Source: Fervidibacter sinensis (lineage in GTDB: Bacteria > Armatimonadota > Fervidibacteria > Fervidibacterales > Fervidibacteraceae). Taken from it: a stretch of DNA of 64,000 nucleotides. The notes beneath the pieces are model-generated. The model was not told the DNA's origin. It did not search any database and saw nothing but the letters and a program-made list of their open reading frames with translations. The number at the start of each line of letters is the position of its first letter. Position 1 is the first letter of the stretch. Positions 9,715-18,321 of this stretch are shown here, piece after piece. Position numbers and translations under genes: made by a program. The stretch is taken from assembly GCA_032161045.1 (NCBI GenBank), contig JAVHTH010000013.1. One strand, given 5' to 3'.

Positions 9715-10807
9715 TGCCTTTTGGATGAGGAGGGCTTTGAAACTCGCAAGGAAAGCCGTTGGATGGACTTCACCCAACCCGCCCGTCGGTGCTGTTGTCG
9801 TGAAGGACAATTTGCTTATCGCCGAAGGCTATCACGAAGGTGCGGGAAAACCCCACGCTGAAGCGGTCGCCTTGGCGAAGGCAGGCAAGAAGGCAGAAGG
9901 TGCAACGCTTTATGTGACCTTGGAACCTTGTGACCATTACGGGCGAACTCCACCTTGCACTCAAGCCATAATCGCTGCGAAAATTCGGCGCGTCGTTGTC
10001 GGGACAGTTGACCCAAACCCAATTGTCAACGGGAGAGGAATTGCTCGGCTAAAAGAGGCGGGGATTGAGGTGACTGTTGGCGTCCTTGAAAGTGAGGCGA
10101 AGGAACTCATCGCGCCCTTCGCAAAGTTCATTACACAACGAACTCCGTTCGTGACTTTGAAACTTGCAATGAGCGCCGATGGAAAAATTGCGACGAAAAA
10201 CCGAGAGTCTAAGTGGCTGACAGGTGAACTTGCCCGCCGATTTGCCCACAAATTGAGACATGAACACGACGCAGTTATGGTCGGAGTCGGGACAGTTCTT
10301 GCCGATGATCCCCAACTTACTGTCAGGCTTATTCGTGGAAAAGTCAAGCAGCCAATTCGGGTGGTCGTTGACAGTCAAGCGAGAACTCCACCGGCTGCCA
10401 AAATCATTCGTGCGGCTGAATCACCGTGCATAGTTGCTGTGACGGAACATGCACCAAAAGAGCGAGTTGAGCAACTGATCAACGCTGGCGCTGAGGTTTG
10501 GAGATTGCCTTCGGATTCAAACGGACGAGTTGACTTGTCTGAACTGCTAAAACGGTTGGCAGAACGAAATATCGTCAGCGTTTTGGTTGAAGGCGGTAGC
10601 GAACTTGCAGGTTCGTTCCTGAAGCAGCACCTCATTGACCGTGTTATCCTTTTCATTGCACCTTTGCTTATCGGTGGTCGCGATGCGGTGCCGGCAATAG
10701 GTGGTGATGGGTTTGACAAGTTAAGCGATGGAGTTCGCCTCAACGAAGTCAAACTCCGCAAATTAGGCGACGATTTTGTCTTAATGGCGAGTGTGGAGAA
10801 GGCTTGA
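9704..10807 (+). CDS. ribD: Bifunctional riboflavin deaminase/reductase RibD
   Basis: About 367 residues. The N-terminal zinc deaminase domain shows GKPHAEAVAL and LEPCDHYGRTPPCTQAI (zinc ligands His, Cys, Cys, catalytic Glu); the C-terminal reductase domain shows FVTLKLAMSADGKIA, 'GVGTVLADDPQLTVR' and 'VEGGSELAGSFL'. It carries out deamination of the pyrimidine phosphate and reduction of the ribosyl side chain in riboflavin synthesis. GTG 9704 has AAGGTGAT upstream; ATG 9698 sits within that site, so the start is uncertain by a few codons. No FMN riboswitch and no ribE/ribBA genes are nearby. Confidence 0.93.
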   Translation: MSSDAFWMRRALKLARKAVGWTSPNPPVGAVVVKDNLLIAEGYHEGAGKPHAEAVALAKAGKKAEGATLYVTLEPCDHYGRTPPCTQAIIAAKIRRVVVGTVDPNPIVNGRGIARLKEAGIEVTVGVLESEAKELIAPFAKFITQRTPFVTLKLAMSADGKIATKNRESKWLTGELARRFAHKLRHEHDAVMVGVGTVLADDPQLTVRLIRGKVKQPIRVVVDSQARTPPAAKIIRAAESPCIVAVTEHAPKERVEQLINAGAEVWRLPSDSNGRVDLSELLKRLAERNIVSVLVEGGSELAGSFLKQHLIDRVILFIAPLLIGGRDAVPAIGGDGFDKLSDGVRLNEVKLRKLGDDFVLMASVEKA

Positions 10808-10841
10808 TGCCTGTCCGCTCGCGAGGAAAGGAGCGTGATGA

Positions 10842-12374
10842 ATGATGGAAAGGCGAGGCATAAGGCGGGTGGTGATGGTAGAACCCCGTTCACCTCGCTT
10901 CCATGTCTTCAACTTCGTTAGGCTACCGCGTTTGGGTTTGCCGATTTTAGGGGCGATTTTGAAACGGCAGGGGTATGATGTGACGATCTTCTGCGAGGAC
11001 CTTGCTCCCATTGACTGGGATGAAGCGGCTGAAGCCGACATCGCTTTCGTCTCAACCATCACTTGCACTGCACCACGCGCCTACGAAATTGCCCGATTTT
11101 TCAGGGAACGCAACATCCCCGTCGTCATGGGTGGACCGCACCCAACTTTTTTGCCTGAAGATTCACTGCAACATTGCGACTATGTCGTTCGTGGAGAAGG
11201 CGAAGAGACGGTTGTGGAGTTGCTTGATGCGCTGAACAACGGCGTGAAACCATACGGCGTTGCCGGCGTTTCGTTTTGCGACAACGGCGAAATTGTTCAC
11301 AACCCACCCCGCCCGTTGGTTCAAGATTTAGACTCGCTCCCGTTTCCCGACCTTTCGCTCATTCGCGGCAAAGAAAACATCTCCGTCACCCCAATCTTGA
11401 CATCTCGCGGTTGCCCCTACGATTGCACTTTTTGCTCGGTAACGCAAATGTTCGGGCATAAGTTCAGGCGCAGGAGTGTTGAGAATGTCATGGATGAGTT
11501 GCGGCTTCTCAAGCCGAGGAGTGTCTTCTTCTACGATGACATCTTCAATGCCGATAGCGAGCGGATGATGGCTTTGCTTGAGTCAATGCTGCGGGAGGGG
11601 ATAACACCGGATTGGAGCGCTCAATGTCACACCCACCTTATCCTGAAACAGCGGGATTTGTTACCACTGATGCGCCGTAGCGGCTGCTTTGCCCTTTACT
11701 TGGGCTTTGAATCCATCAACCCAGCCACACTGAAGGAATACCGCAAGCGCCAAACAGTTGAGGAAATTCGCGAGGCAATCAGGTTGCTGCACCAGCACGG
11801 CATCATGGTTCACGGCATGTTTGTCTTCGGTGCGGATACAGATGACTTGGCGACCTTCAAAGAGACCGTAAAGTTTGCGCTCCGAAACCGAATTGACACA
11901 GCCCAGTTCCTTGTCTTGACGCCCGTCCCCGGAACTCAACTTTACAAGCGGCTTGAAAACGAAGGGCGAATTTTGACGACGGACTGGCGATACTACGATG
12001 GTCACCATGTCGTCTTCAAACCGGCGAAAATGTCACCAGTTACGCTTCAATTGGCTGCGATCAAGGCGATGAAGGTCTTTTACAGCCTCACGGCAATCGC
12101 CCATTACAGCATCGCCGTCCGGGATTGGGTCAGGGATATAGCGAAGGCTTTCCTACCGATGTTGAAAGGGAAATTGACGGAGTTTGTCCGACAACTTTTC
12201 CACACTCGCGAACTCGTCTCGGTCGCGATGAGGCTTTACGGCTGGTGGCAACTGAAACTCTTCGCAAAATGGCAAAGGCAATTTGTCAAGTGGCTTGAAG
12301 AGCAATGGAACAACCTGCAACAACTGCGAGAAACTAAACCGCCCACTCTGGCGGATGAGAAAACCGAAGCGTGA
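10842..12374 (+). CDS. B12-binding domain radical SAM protein
   Basis: 510 residues. An N-terminal cobalamin-binding-like Rossmann domain (residues ~10-150, with 'PRLGLPILGAILKRQGYDVTIF' and 'VVMGGPHPTFLPED') precedes a radical SAM barrel whose cluster motif is C-P-Y-D-C-T-F-C (Cys191, Cys195, Cys198). A helical, Trp-rich C-terminal part follows. Family members do methylations, cyclisations or hopanoid/lipid changes; the class matches many B12-dependent methyltransferase-like enzymes, and no substrate can be named. AAAGGAG lies 8 nt before the ATG. It sits 34 bp after ribD and 15 bp before a nitroreductase. Confidence 0.88.
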   Translation: MMERRGIRRVVMVEPRSPRFHVFNFVRLPRLGLPILGAILKRQGYDVTIFCEDLAPIDWDEAAEADIAFVSTITCTAPRAYEIARFFRERNIPVVMGGPHPTFLPEDSLQHCDYVVRGEGEETVVELLDALNNGVKPYGVAGVSFCDNGEIVHNPPRPLVQDLDSLPFPDLSLIRGKENISVTPILTSRGCPYDCTFCSVTQMFGHKFRRRSVENVMDELRLLKPRSVFFYDDIFNADSERMMALLESMLREGITPDWSAQCHTHLILKQRDLLPLMRRSGCFALYLGFESINPATLKEYRKRQTVEEIREAIRLLHQHGIMVHGMFVFGADTDDLATFKETVKFALRNRIDTAQFLVLTPVPGTQLYKRLENEGRILTTDWRYYDGHHVVFKPAKMSPVTLQLAAIKAMKVFYSLTAIAHYSIAVRDWVRDIAKAFLPMLKGKLTEFVRQLFHTRELVSVAMRLYGWWQLKLFAKWQRQFVKWLEEQWNNLQQLRETKPPTLADEKTEA

Positions 12375-12389
12375 AGGGGTGAGGAGAGC

Positions 12390-12890
12390 ATGGATGTGCG
12401 AGAGTGCTTGAAGACGAGGCGAAGCATCCGAACCTATCAGGACAAACCCGTGCCCAAAGAAATTATCGCCGACATCATTGATTGCGCCCGAATGTCACCT
12501 TCAGCAATCAACATTCAACCTTGGGAATTCATCGTTGTGACCGACCCAGAAACTCGCAAGAAGATCGCCGACCTAACCGATTACGGCAAGTTCATCGCTA
12601 ACGCACCAGTTTGTGTCGCCGTTTTCTGCAAGGACACGAAGTATTACCTTGAGGACGGCAGCGCTGCGACGATGGCGATTTTGCTTGCAGCGTGGTCTTA
12701 CGGACTTGGAACATGTTGGGTTGCCGGGGACAAGAAGCATTACGCTGAACCAATTCGTCAACTTCTCGGTGTCCCTGAGGGTTACAAATTGGTCAGCCTA
12801 ATAGCGATGGGCTACCCAGCGGAGCAGCCAACGAAGGAGAAGCGTCCACTCAATGAAGTCCTGCACTGGGAGCGTTTCGGACAGCATTAG
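12390..12890 (+). CDS. Nitroreductase family FMN-dependent oxidoreductase
   Basis: 166 residues, with the family start 'VRECLKTRRSIRTYQDKPVPKEIIADIIDCARMSPSAINIQPWEFIVV' (FMN phosphate-binding Arg-Arg-Ser) and 'AWSYGLGTCWVAGD' / 'LVSLIAMGYPAEQP'. It probably reduces nitro, quinone or enone substrates with NAD(P)H. Short for the family but complete. Co-directional with ribD, which supplies the flavin pathway, though this link is only suggestive. Confidence 0.9.
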   Translation: MDVRECLKTRRSIRTYQDKPVPKEIIADIIDCARMSPSAINIQPWEFIVVTDPETRKKIADLTDYGKFIANAPVCVAVFCKDTKYYLEDGSAATMAILLAAWSYGLGTCWVAGDKKHYAEPIRQLLGVPEGYKLVSLIAMGYPAEQPTKEKRPLNEVLHWERFGQH

Positions 12891-12980
12891 CCTTGGCGGT
12901 TGCAAAGGAATGTCAAGGCTCTGAGCAAAAATTGTAGGGTCGGGCTACCGCCCGATTGAAAACCGGAGGTAACGGTGAGG

Positions 12981-15900
12981 ATGCGTTGGTTTATTCTCGT
13001 TTTGCTGCTCGTTGTAGAGAGTTTGCTGGCTTTTGGGCAAATGCAAACTCAATGGCGTTTCTCTGGAGGCGAATGGCGAGAGGTTGACAAAGGTTTGATG
13101 GGGCAGGCGGATGGGTTCGCCATCGCTTTGTTCAGCCGCTACGCGCAAACCCAAATCGTTGAAGTGACTATGACCCCGATGAAGCGAACTGGTTCGGGCT
13201 CAGGTTGGTCATCGGCGGGACTTTGCGTTTTTCAGGACAGTGGCAATTACTGGCGAATCGCTCTGGTTGAAGCACCTGAGGCTAAAAGCCGTTACGCCGA
13301 GTTGGTCGCGATGAACGCAAGCGTCTGGCAGGCTCAAAGCGAACTTCGCTTGAAGGTCATCAACGAGTTCAACCCGCAATTTTCGTGGCAGTGGCAAACG
13401 CCGTATCGTTTGCGCATTAACCTGACGCAAAACTCCATTGTTGGCGAAGTGCTCAGCGTTGACGGTCAAGTCCTTTGGAGGCGGGGATACGCCCTTGACA
13501 ATGTCTCCATTGTCCGTGCAGGTTGGCTGGCTTTGAATGTCCAAGGGATGGCTGCAATTTTCGCTGGCGCGAGGCAAACGACTCATGAAAGCGAGGTGGT
13601 AATGGTGAGGGATTTGGGGCAGGCGGTCATCGTTCAAGATGTGTCAATGGGCAACACGAAGTTAGCAACTCGTTTGATTGCGGAACTGAAGCGGTTAGGC
13701 ATCAAAACCCAAACCGCAAAACTTGACGAAATCGCTGACCCGAAATGGTGGCAGCAGACGAAGGCAGGAATTGTCGTTCTCCCCAACGGCAAGCGGTTAC
13801 CCGCTTCTGCGAAAGAGCCATTGACAGAATTTTTGCGACAAGGTGGCAAGTTGGTTGTTTTCGGTGCACCGCTGTTTGATGAACCACTCACCAGAGTGGG
13901 ACGCGGGACGAGGGACGGGGGACGAGAGTGGGTTTCGCAGCAAGAGATGGAAGCGGTGCGGAAGCAAACGAAACCGCAGCGGTTTTTGTTTGAAAGCATG
14001 AACGAAAGTGAATTGAGACGATGGCAACATCATGCCTGCCATCCCGATGTCTCTGACCGATTGGCGCTTGAACCTTCCCCCGAATTACGAATTACGCCCC
14101 ACGCATTACGGATGGACTTTACTTTGAAAGGTTGGGCAATCTTCGTTCGCGAGTTTGACAAGCCCCCGTTTCCACAAGGTCACTCGCTCACTTGCCTTTG
14201 GGCGAAAGGAGCACCACAGACTAAATCGCTGCTCGTTGAATGGAGAGAAGCCGATGGGACTCGTTGGTTCGCACATGTGCCGTTGACAACGGAATGGCGG
14301 CTCATCGTTTTGTCGCCGCGCGATTTCGTTTTCCGACAAGATAGCCCCACTCGTGGCAAACGGGGTTTCGCTGGCGACAGGTTCAACCCTCAAAACGCGA
14401 AAGCGCTCGTTTTGGGCATGGAAGCGCCGATGCCGCAAGGTAATCACACAATTTGGGTCGCTGGCATTGGCACTGCACCTGACCCGTTCGGCGATGTCGC
14501 CATTGATTTCGCACCGCCAGTTTTGGAAGCGTTGTCACCAGTTTACAAACTCTATCCGATTGAGCGGAACACGGGACAGGGGACACGGGACATGGAGGGC
14601 GAGGCTCCTGCCGAGTCCAAAACTTTGGGAAGTCAGCGGGTGGGCAGGTCTGCAAATCGGGATTTAACGGGAAAATCGGCTCATCAGGAGGTTCGCCTTC
14701 CCAACGATGCCGTTGCCCCTGTCCCACGATGGCGAGGCTTGGGGTTCACGAACGGGGAACGAGCGACGCGATGGACGCCATTGACAATCGTTGCTGACGA
14801 GAAAGGCATTGAACGGGGAGCGCTCGTTTGGCTCGTCCGTTACGCATCGTTGCCATACCCGCACGCATCTTGGCTCGTTTTTGGCTCAGCCGATGAAAAT
14901 TTCTGGCTGAAAAATTGGCAGGTCGTGCGAACCGCTTTGCAGCGAACATGCAATGAGTGGCGCAATGGGGTTTGGCTTCTTGAAGCGGGAGCGGACAGGT
15001 TCACCGCTTATATCAACGAGCAAGTGAAAATTGGCGCAGTTATCGTCAACGGTGCTACAACGGACAAAGAAATCGGTATCCGCATTGCTATCACGCGAAA
15101 CGGTCAAATCGTGCACGAACGAACGGAAGCGGTGAAATTGGACGGACAAAATTTGGCGACAATTGCTTACGATTTACCTCCGCTACCTACGGGCAATTTT
15201 GCCGTTGGCGTGCAATTGCTTTTGTCCGGTCAAGTCGTTGACGAGTTGCGACATGAACTTGTTGTCACTGAGCGCCCCGAAGTGACCGAAGCGGACAAAA
15301 TAACTGTCAAGGACGGTCACTTCATTATCCGCGTCCCCCGCCCCGCGTCCCCCGTCCCCGAAGAACGCCGTTGGTTTGCTTTCGGCGTTAACTATTGGCC
15401 ACGATATGTCGCCGGGCAGGATCAAAGCGATTACTGGCGACATTGGCTTGACCCAACAAATTACGACCCAGAACTCGTTGAACAAGATCTGAGCATCTTG
15501 CGAGAGATGGGGATGAATTGCGTGAGCGTTCAATACACGAACTTGCGCCAAGCATTGCCTTTGCGTGACTTTTTGCGACGCTGTTACGAACACGGTATTA
15601 GGGTCAACTTGTTCATCGCTGGAGCACACCCGTTGCACTTTCAACCCGATTTGGTTCGGCAATTGATTGAAGCGGCGGATTTGGCAAACCAGCCTGCAAT
15701 GTTCGCTTACGATATCGCTTGGGAGCCTCATTGGGGTGATTACAACCAGCGGCGCAGGCACGATGCGGAATGGCGGATGTGGTTGGTTGAACAATATGGA
15801 AGCGTTGAAAATGCCGAAAGGGATTGGGGCTTCAAGTTGCCCCGTGACGAAAACGGCAATCCGACTGTCCCCCTTGACGAACATTTGCTCAACGATGGCG

Positions 15901-17114
15901 ATTGGCGAGTTATGGCAGCAGCATATCGTCGCTTCCTTGACGATTTCATCAGCCGGAAGTATCGTCAAGTTTGTCGCTTCATCCGCAGAATTGATCCAAA
16001 CCACCTTATCGGTGCTCGGACAGGTTACGGTGGTGGACCTTTCGGAGCCGAAAGCGCCTTCCCATTTGACCACACGGCAGGCGCAAAGCATTTGGATTTC
16101 GTTTCTCCCGAAGGTTGGAACTTAGGTTGGCTTGGGCAAGCCGATGAAGAGCAGTTTGCTCGTGCTGTTTTCATCACTGCGTATGCGAGATGGGCAGGTA
16201 AAGGCAAACCTGTTTTCTGGGCGGAATTTGGCTTGACAATTCGTCACGGCGCTTTCTCGCTTGACTGGTATCGTGACACTGAACGGTTGCAAGCACAAGC
16301 GAAACTTTACGACATGATGTATCGTTTGATGCAAGTCAGCAATGCTGACGGCGCGATGGCTTGGTGGTTCCCCGGTGGCTACCGCGTGGACGAGAGAAGT
16401 GACTTCGGAATTGTCAACCCTGATGGGACATTGCGACCTGCTGCCGAAGTCGCAAAACGATGGAGCACAATCTTGACAAACTCGTCCTTAAAACCCGTCA
16501 CCCGTCCCGCGTCCCTCGTCCCGATCCGCATTGACCGCGATGAAAACGCCAGAGGTCCAATGTCACTTTGGCTTAAACACGGTGACGAAGTTGCCAAGTT
16601 GGTGCGTGAAGGCAAACAAGTTGTGCTTGTCACGGATGGGACAAGCAAAACTTCCGATGATTGCCCAGAAGTCGCCATTGGTAACACGCCTTGGTCTCCG
16701 GGCAAACCGCCGAAGTTCCTCAACGGCGAAATCAATGCCGTTTGGATTTCCGCTGACATGCAAAACTGGCAGGAAATTGCCCCTACCATCCTATCTGCCA
16801 ACCTGCCTGTTGCCAACTTGCCAAAAGTTGACCGCATCTTTTTGCGCCTTGAGTTGGGCAACACAGGCGAAGTTGCTTGGTTGCCACCAAGCGAATGTGC
16901 TGACAAGACTCGCGGCATTGTCGTTCGCATCAGCATTGAAGGCGGCGAAAAAATTGAAGTTTCCATCCCCCGTCGCGTTGAGCCGTTCGCTGATGTGAAC
17001 TTGGATGACATTTCCGTCCCACTGCCGAAAACTGACAAGCCCGTGATTGTCACCGTTCGCCTTTACTGGCGCAATTCACCCTTTGGCGAACAGTGCAGTT
17101 TTACTGTTCGGTAG
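12981..17114 (+). CDS. Large secreted glycoside-hydrolase-like protein with repeat-encoded inserts
   Basis: About 1377 residues. An export signal (MRWFILVLLLVVESLLAFGQ) is followed by N-terminal beta-sandwich regions (to ~780), a TIM-barrel glycosidase domain of the GH-A clan type starting near 'WFAFGVNYWPRY', and a C-terminal beta-sandwich. Candidate acid/base Glu915 (in YDIAWEPHW) and nucleophile Glu1082 (in VFWAEFGLT) sit at the ends of barrel strands; the Asn usually preceding the acid/base in GH-A enzymes is Trp here. GH family not assignable by eye (GH5/GH42-like). Four stretches are encoded by dispersed repeats: 13896-13926, 14571-14735, 15331-15362 and 16494-16523, plus 8-bp repeats at 16793-16826. 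The TAG stop is the first three bases of a TAGGGC palindrome. Confidence 0.8.
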   Translation: MRWFILVLLLVVESLLAFGQMQTQWRFSGGEWREVDKGLMGQADGFAIALFSRYAQTQIVEVTMTPMKRTGSGSGWSSAGLCVFQDSGNYWRIALVEAPEAKSRYAELVAMNASVWQAQSELRLKVINEFNPQFSWQWQTPYRLRINLTQNSIVGEVLSVDGQVLWRRGYALDNVSIVRAGWLALNVQGMAAIFAGARQTTHESEVVMVRDLGQAVIVQDVSMGNTKLATRLIAELKRLGIKTQTAKLDEIADPKWWQQTKAGIVVLPNGKRLPASAKEPLTEFLRQGGKLVVFGAPLFDEPLTRVGRGTRDGGREWVSQQEMEAVRKQTKPQRFLFESMNESELRRWQHHACHPDVSDRLALEPSPELRITPHALRMDFTLKGWAIFVREFDKPPFPQGHSLTCLWAKGAPQTKSLLVEWREADGTRWFAHVPLTTEWRLIVLSPRDFVFRQDSPTRGKRGFAGDRFNPQNAKALVLGMEAPMPQGNHTIWVAGIGTAPDPFGDVAIDFAPPVLEALSPVYKLYPIERNTGQGTRDMEGEAPAESKTLGSQRVGRSANRDLTGKSAHQEVRLPNDAVAPVPRWRGLGFTNGERATRWTPLTIVADEKGIERGALVWLVRYASLPYPHASWLVFGSADENFWLKNWQVVRTALQRTCNEWRNGVWLLEAGADRFTAYINEQVKIGAVIVNGATTDKEIGIRIAITRNGQIVHERTEAVKLDGQNLATIAYDLPPLPTGNFAVGVQLLLSGQVVDELRHELVVTERPEVTEADKITVKDGHFIIRVPRPASPVPEERRWFAFGVNYWPRYVAGQDQSDYWRHWLDPTNYDPELVEQDLSILREMGMNCVSVQYTNLRQALPLRDFLRRCYEHGIRVNLFIAGAHPLHFQPDLVRQLIEAADLANQPAMFAYDIAWEPHWGDYNQRRRHDAEWRMWLVEQYGSVENAERDWGFKLPRDENGNPTVPLDEHLLNDGDWRVMAAAYRRFLDDFISRKYRQVCRFIRRIDPNHLIGARTGYGGGPFGAESAFPFDHTAGAKHLDFVSPEGWNLGWLGQADEEQFARAVFITAYARWAGKGKPVFWAEFGLTIRHGAFSLDWYRDTERLQAQAKLYDMMYRLMQVSNADGAMAWWFPGGYRVDERSDFGIVNPDGTLRPAAEVAKRWSTILTNSSLKPVTRPASLVPIRIDRDENARGPMSLWLKHGDEVAKLVREGKQVVLVTDGTSKTSDDCPEVAIGNTPWSPGKPPKFLNGEINAVWISADMQNWQEIAPTILSANLPVANLPKVDRIFLRLELGNTGEVAWLPPSECADKTRGIVVRISIEGGEKIEVSIPRRVEPFADVNLDDISVPLPKTDKPVIVTVRLYWRNSPFGEQCSFTVR
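13896..13926 (+). repeat. 7-bp tandem repeat inside a coding region
   Basis: Four copies of G-N-GGGAC (GTGGGAC, GCGGGAC, GAGGGAC, GGGGGAC) in frame, encoding VGRGTRDGGRE. Same unit at 14571, 15331 (reverse), 16494 (reverse), 19203 and 50925. Confidence 0.85.
14571..14735 (+). repeat. Composite repeat insertion inside a coding region
   Basis: Three families stand side by side in frame: ANGGGAC heptamers (14571-14591), a GGAGGGCGAGGCTCCTGCCG unit (14594-14618), and 8-bp-like GGGCAGGT/CTGCAAAT units (14640-14660). The encoded part (from GQGTRDMEGEAPAES on) is low-complexity and looks like an interdomain insert of roughly 50 residues; its right border is approximate. Confidence 0.65.
15331..15362 (-). 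repeat. 7-bp tandem repeat inside a coding region (reverse orientation)
   Basis: GTCCC-core units at 7-bp spacing (one copy is GCCCC), encoding RVPRPASPVPEE just before the glycosidase barrel of the 12981-17114 gene. It marks a domain boundary. Confidence 0.8.
16494..16523 (-). repeat. 7-bp tandem repeat inside a coding region (reverse orientation)
   Basis: CCCGTCCCGCGTCCCTCGTC region encoding VTRPASLVPIR right after the glycosidase barrel. Together with 15331-15362 it brackets the catalytic domain. Confidence 0.8.
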
Positions 17115-17136
17115 GGCACGGTTTTATACCGCGCCG
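17112..17136 (+). repeat. TAGGGC-type palindrome overlapping a stop codon
   Basis: TAGGGCACGGTTTTATACCG followed by CGCCG: hairpin with a TTTTAT loop. Its first three bases are the TAG stop of the upstream gene. Confidence 0.75.
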
Positions 17137-17146
17137 ACTGAAAACT

Positions 17147-18208
17147 TCAAACTCTCAGCCATAACCTGTAAACTTCCTCGCAAAGTCTTATGTCGGTCAA
17201 AGCATCCTCTCCGGGCGAACGGAAGGGTTCACCCGTTTGAAGGCATCGGATAAAGTGCTCGGCTTCGCGCTTGTATGACCAAGACCAACGCTCTTTTGGC
17301 AACGGACGCAAATACTCATGCCTGTCACCGCCGATGTAAACTTCAACTTCAGCAGGTTGGTTTCTCAAAAGCAGCGGCGGTGACCACATGTGAACCCAGC
17401 CCCGCTCAAAGTAAACTTGAGTGTGTTCATCCCAGCGGTGATGGCGAATTGAACCAGTCTCCAAAACAACCCTGATGCCAGCAACCCGCAAGACGACAAT
17501 TCCAGTGTAGCCATCTTCGTCAAGGTCAACCCAAGCGATTTCCGCATCGTTGCCGGCGTCAAGCAGCCATCGGACGAAATTGAAAGCGTGCACATATTGC
17601 TGCATAAAACCGATGTAGCGTTGGACATGTTCGTCAGGCATCCACGATGGCTTGACAAAAGGTGGCTGTGGGATTGGTTCGTCGGTTGAAATGAAAGGGG
17701 TGTCAAGTCCACAAATCCAATCGCCGCCAAAGTAGTGAACCCGAACGAGCGTAATGCGACCGAGTTCGCCGGTTTGACGGAACTTTGAAACCCACTCTTT
17801 CGCCAATTCGTAGCCTGCATCGTAGCGTTTCATGTAGGCGACCATCAATGGCGCTCCCGTCTTTCGCGACGCCTCCAAAATACGCTCAGCCTGCTCAACG
17901 CTGACAGCCATTGGCTTCTCCATGAAAACTGGTTTTCCCGCAAGCAATGCATCGCGAGCGATTTCACCTTGGGCAGCAAAGTGTGCGGAGACTGCGACGG
18001 CGTCAACTTCTGGGTCGGAGATGAGTTCTGTGTGGTGACGGTAGACTTTCGGAATGTCAAACCGCTTCGCAACCATCTCACCCAACTTCGGTTTCGCTTC
18101 CGCTAAAGCGATGACCTGACAACCCGGCAAGTTTGTGAAGTTCGGCAAGTGAACTTTTTGAGCCATAAAACCAGCCCCAACATAACCAAGCCGAATGACC
18201 TTTTGCAT
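17147..18208 (-). CDS. Gfo/Idh/MocA family NAD(P)-dependent oxidoreductase (1)
   Basis: 353 residues. An N-terminal Rossmann fold (IRLGYVGAGFMAQKVHLPNF, then 'VIALAEAKPKLGEMVAKRF') and EKPMAVSVEQAERIL with the family's Lys are followed by an alpha/beta substrate domain. These enzymes oxidise or reduce sugars, inositols or related polyols. The start is set at 18208 (GAGGGGTGG upstream); an in-frame ATG at 18295 would add 29 residues, but those are encoded by a dispersed palindromic repeat. One of three such genes in the window. Confidence 0.92.
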   Translation of the reverse strand: MQKVIRLGYVGAGFMAQKVHLPNFTNLPGCQVIALAEAKPKLGEMVAKRFDIPKVYRHHTELISDPEVDAVAVSAHFAAQGEIARDALLAGKPVFMEKPMAVSVEQAERILEASRKTGAPLMVAYMKRYDAGYELAKEWVSKFRQTGELGRITLVRVHYFGGDWICGLDTPFISTDEPIPQPPFVKPSWMPDEHVQRYIGFMQQYVHAFNFVRWLLDAGNDAEIAWVDLDEDGYTGIVVLRVAGIRVVLETGSIRHHRWDEHTQVYFERGWVHMWSPPLLLRNQPAEVEVYIGGDRHEYLRPLPKERWSWSYKREAEHFIRCLQTGEPFRSPGEDALTDIRLCEEVYRLWLRV

Positions 18209-18235
18209 CCAAGACCACCCCTCTTGGTTTTCATA

Positions 18236-18262
18236 TTTGGGGCTCGGCGGAAGCCTCGCCCT
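18236..18262 (-). repeat. GGAGGGCGAGG-type repeat unit
   Basis: On the minus strand GGGAGGGCGAGGCTTCCGCC followed by GAGCCCC, just upstream of the Gfo/Idh/MocA start. Heptamer-like AACGCNC repeats follow at 18279-18320. Together they fill the gap between the two minus-strand genes. Confidence 0.7.
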
Positions 18263-18321
18263 CCCAATCTCACCGAATAACCACTCAACGCGCAACGCTC
18301 AAAGCGCAACCTTGAACGCAT

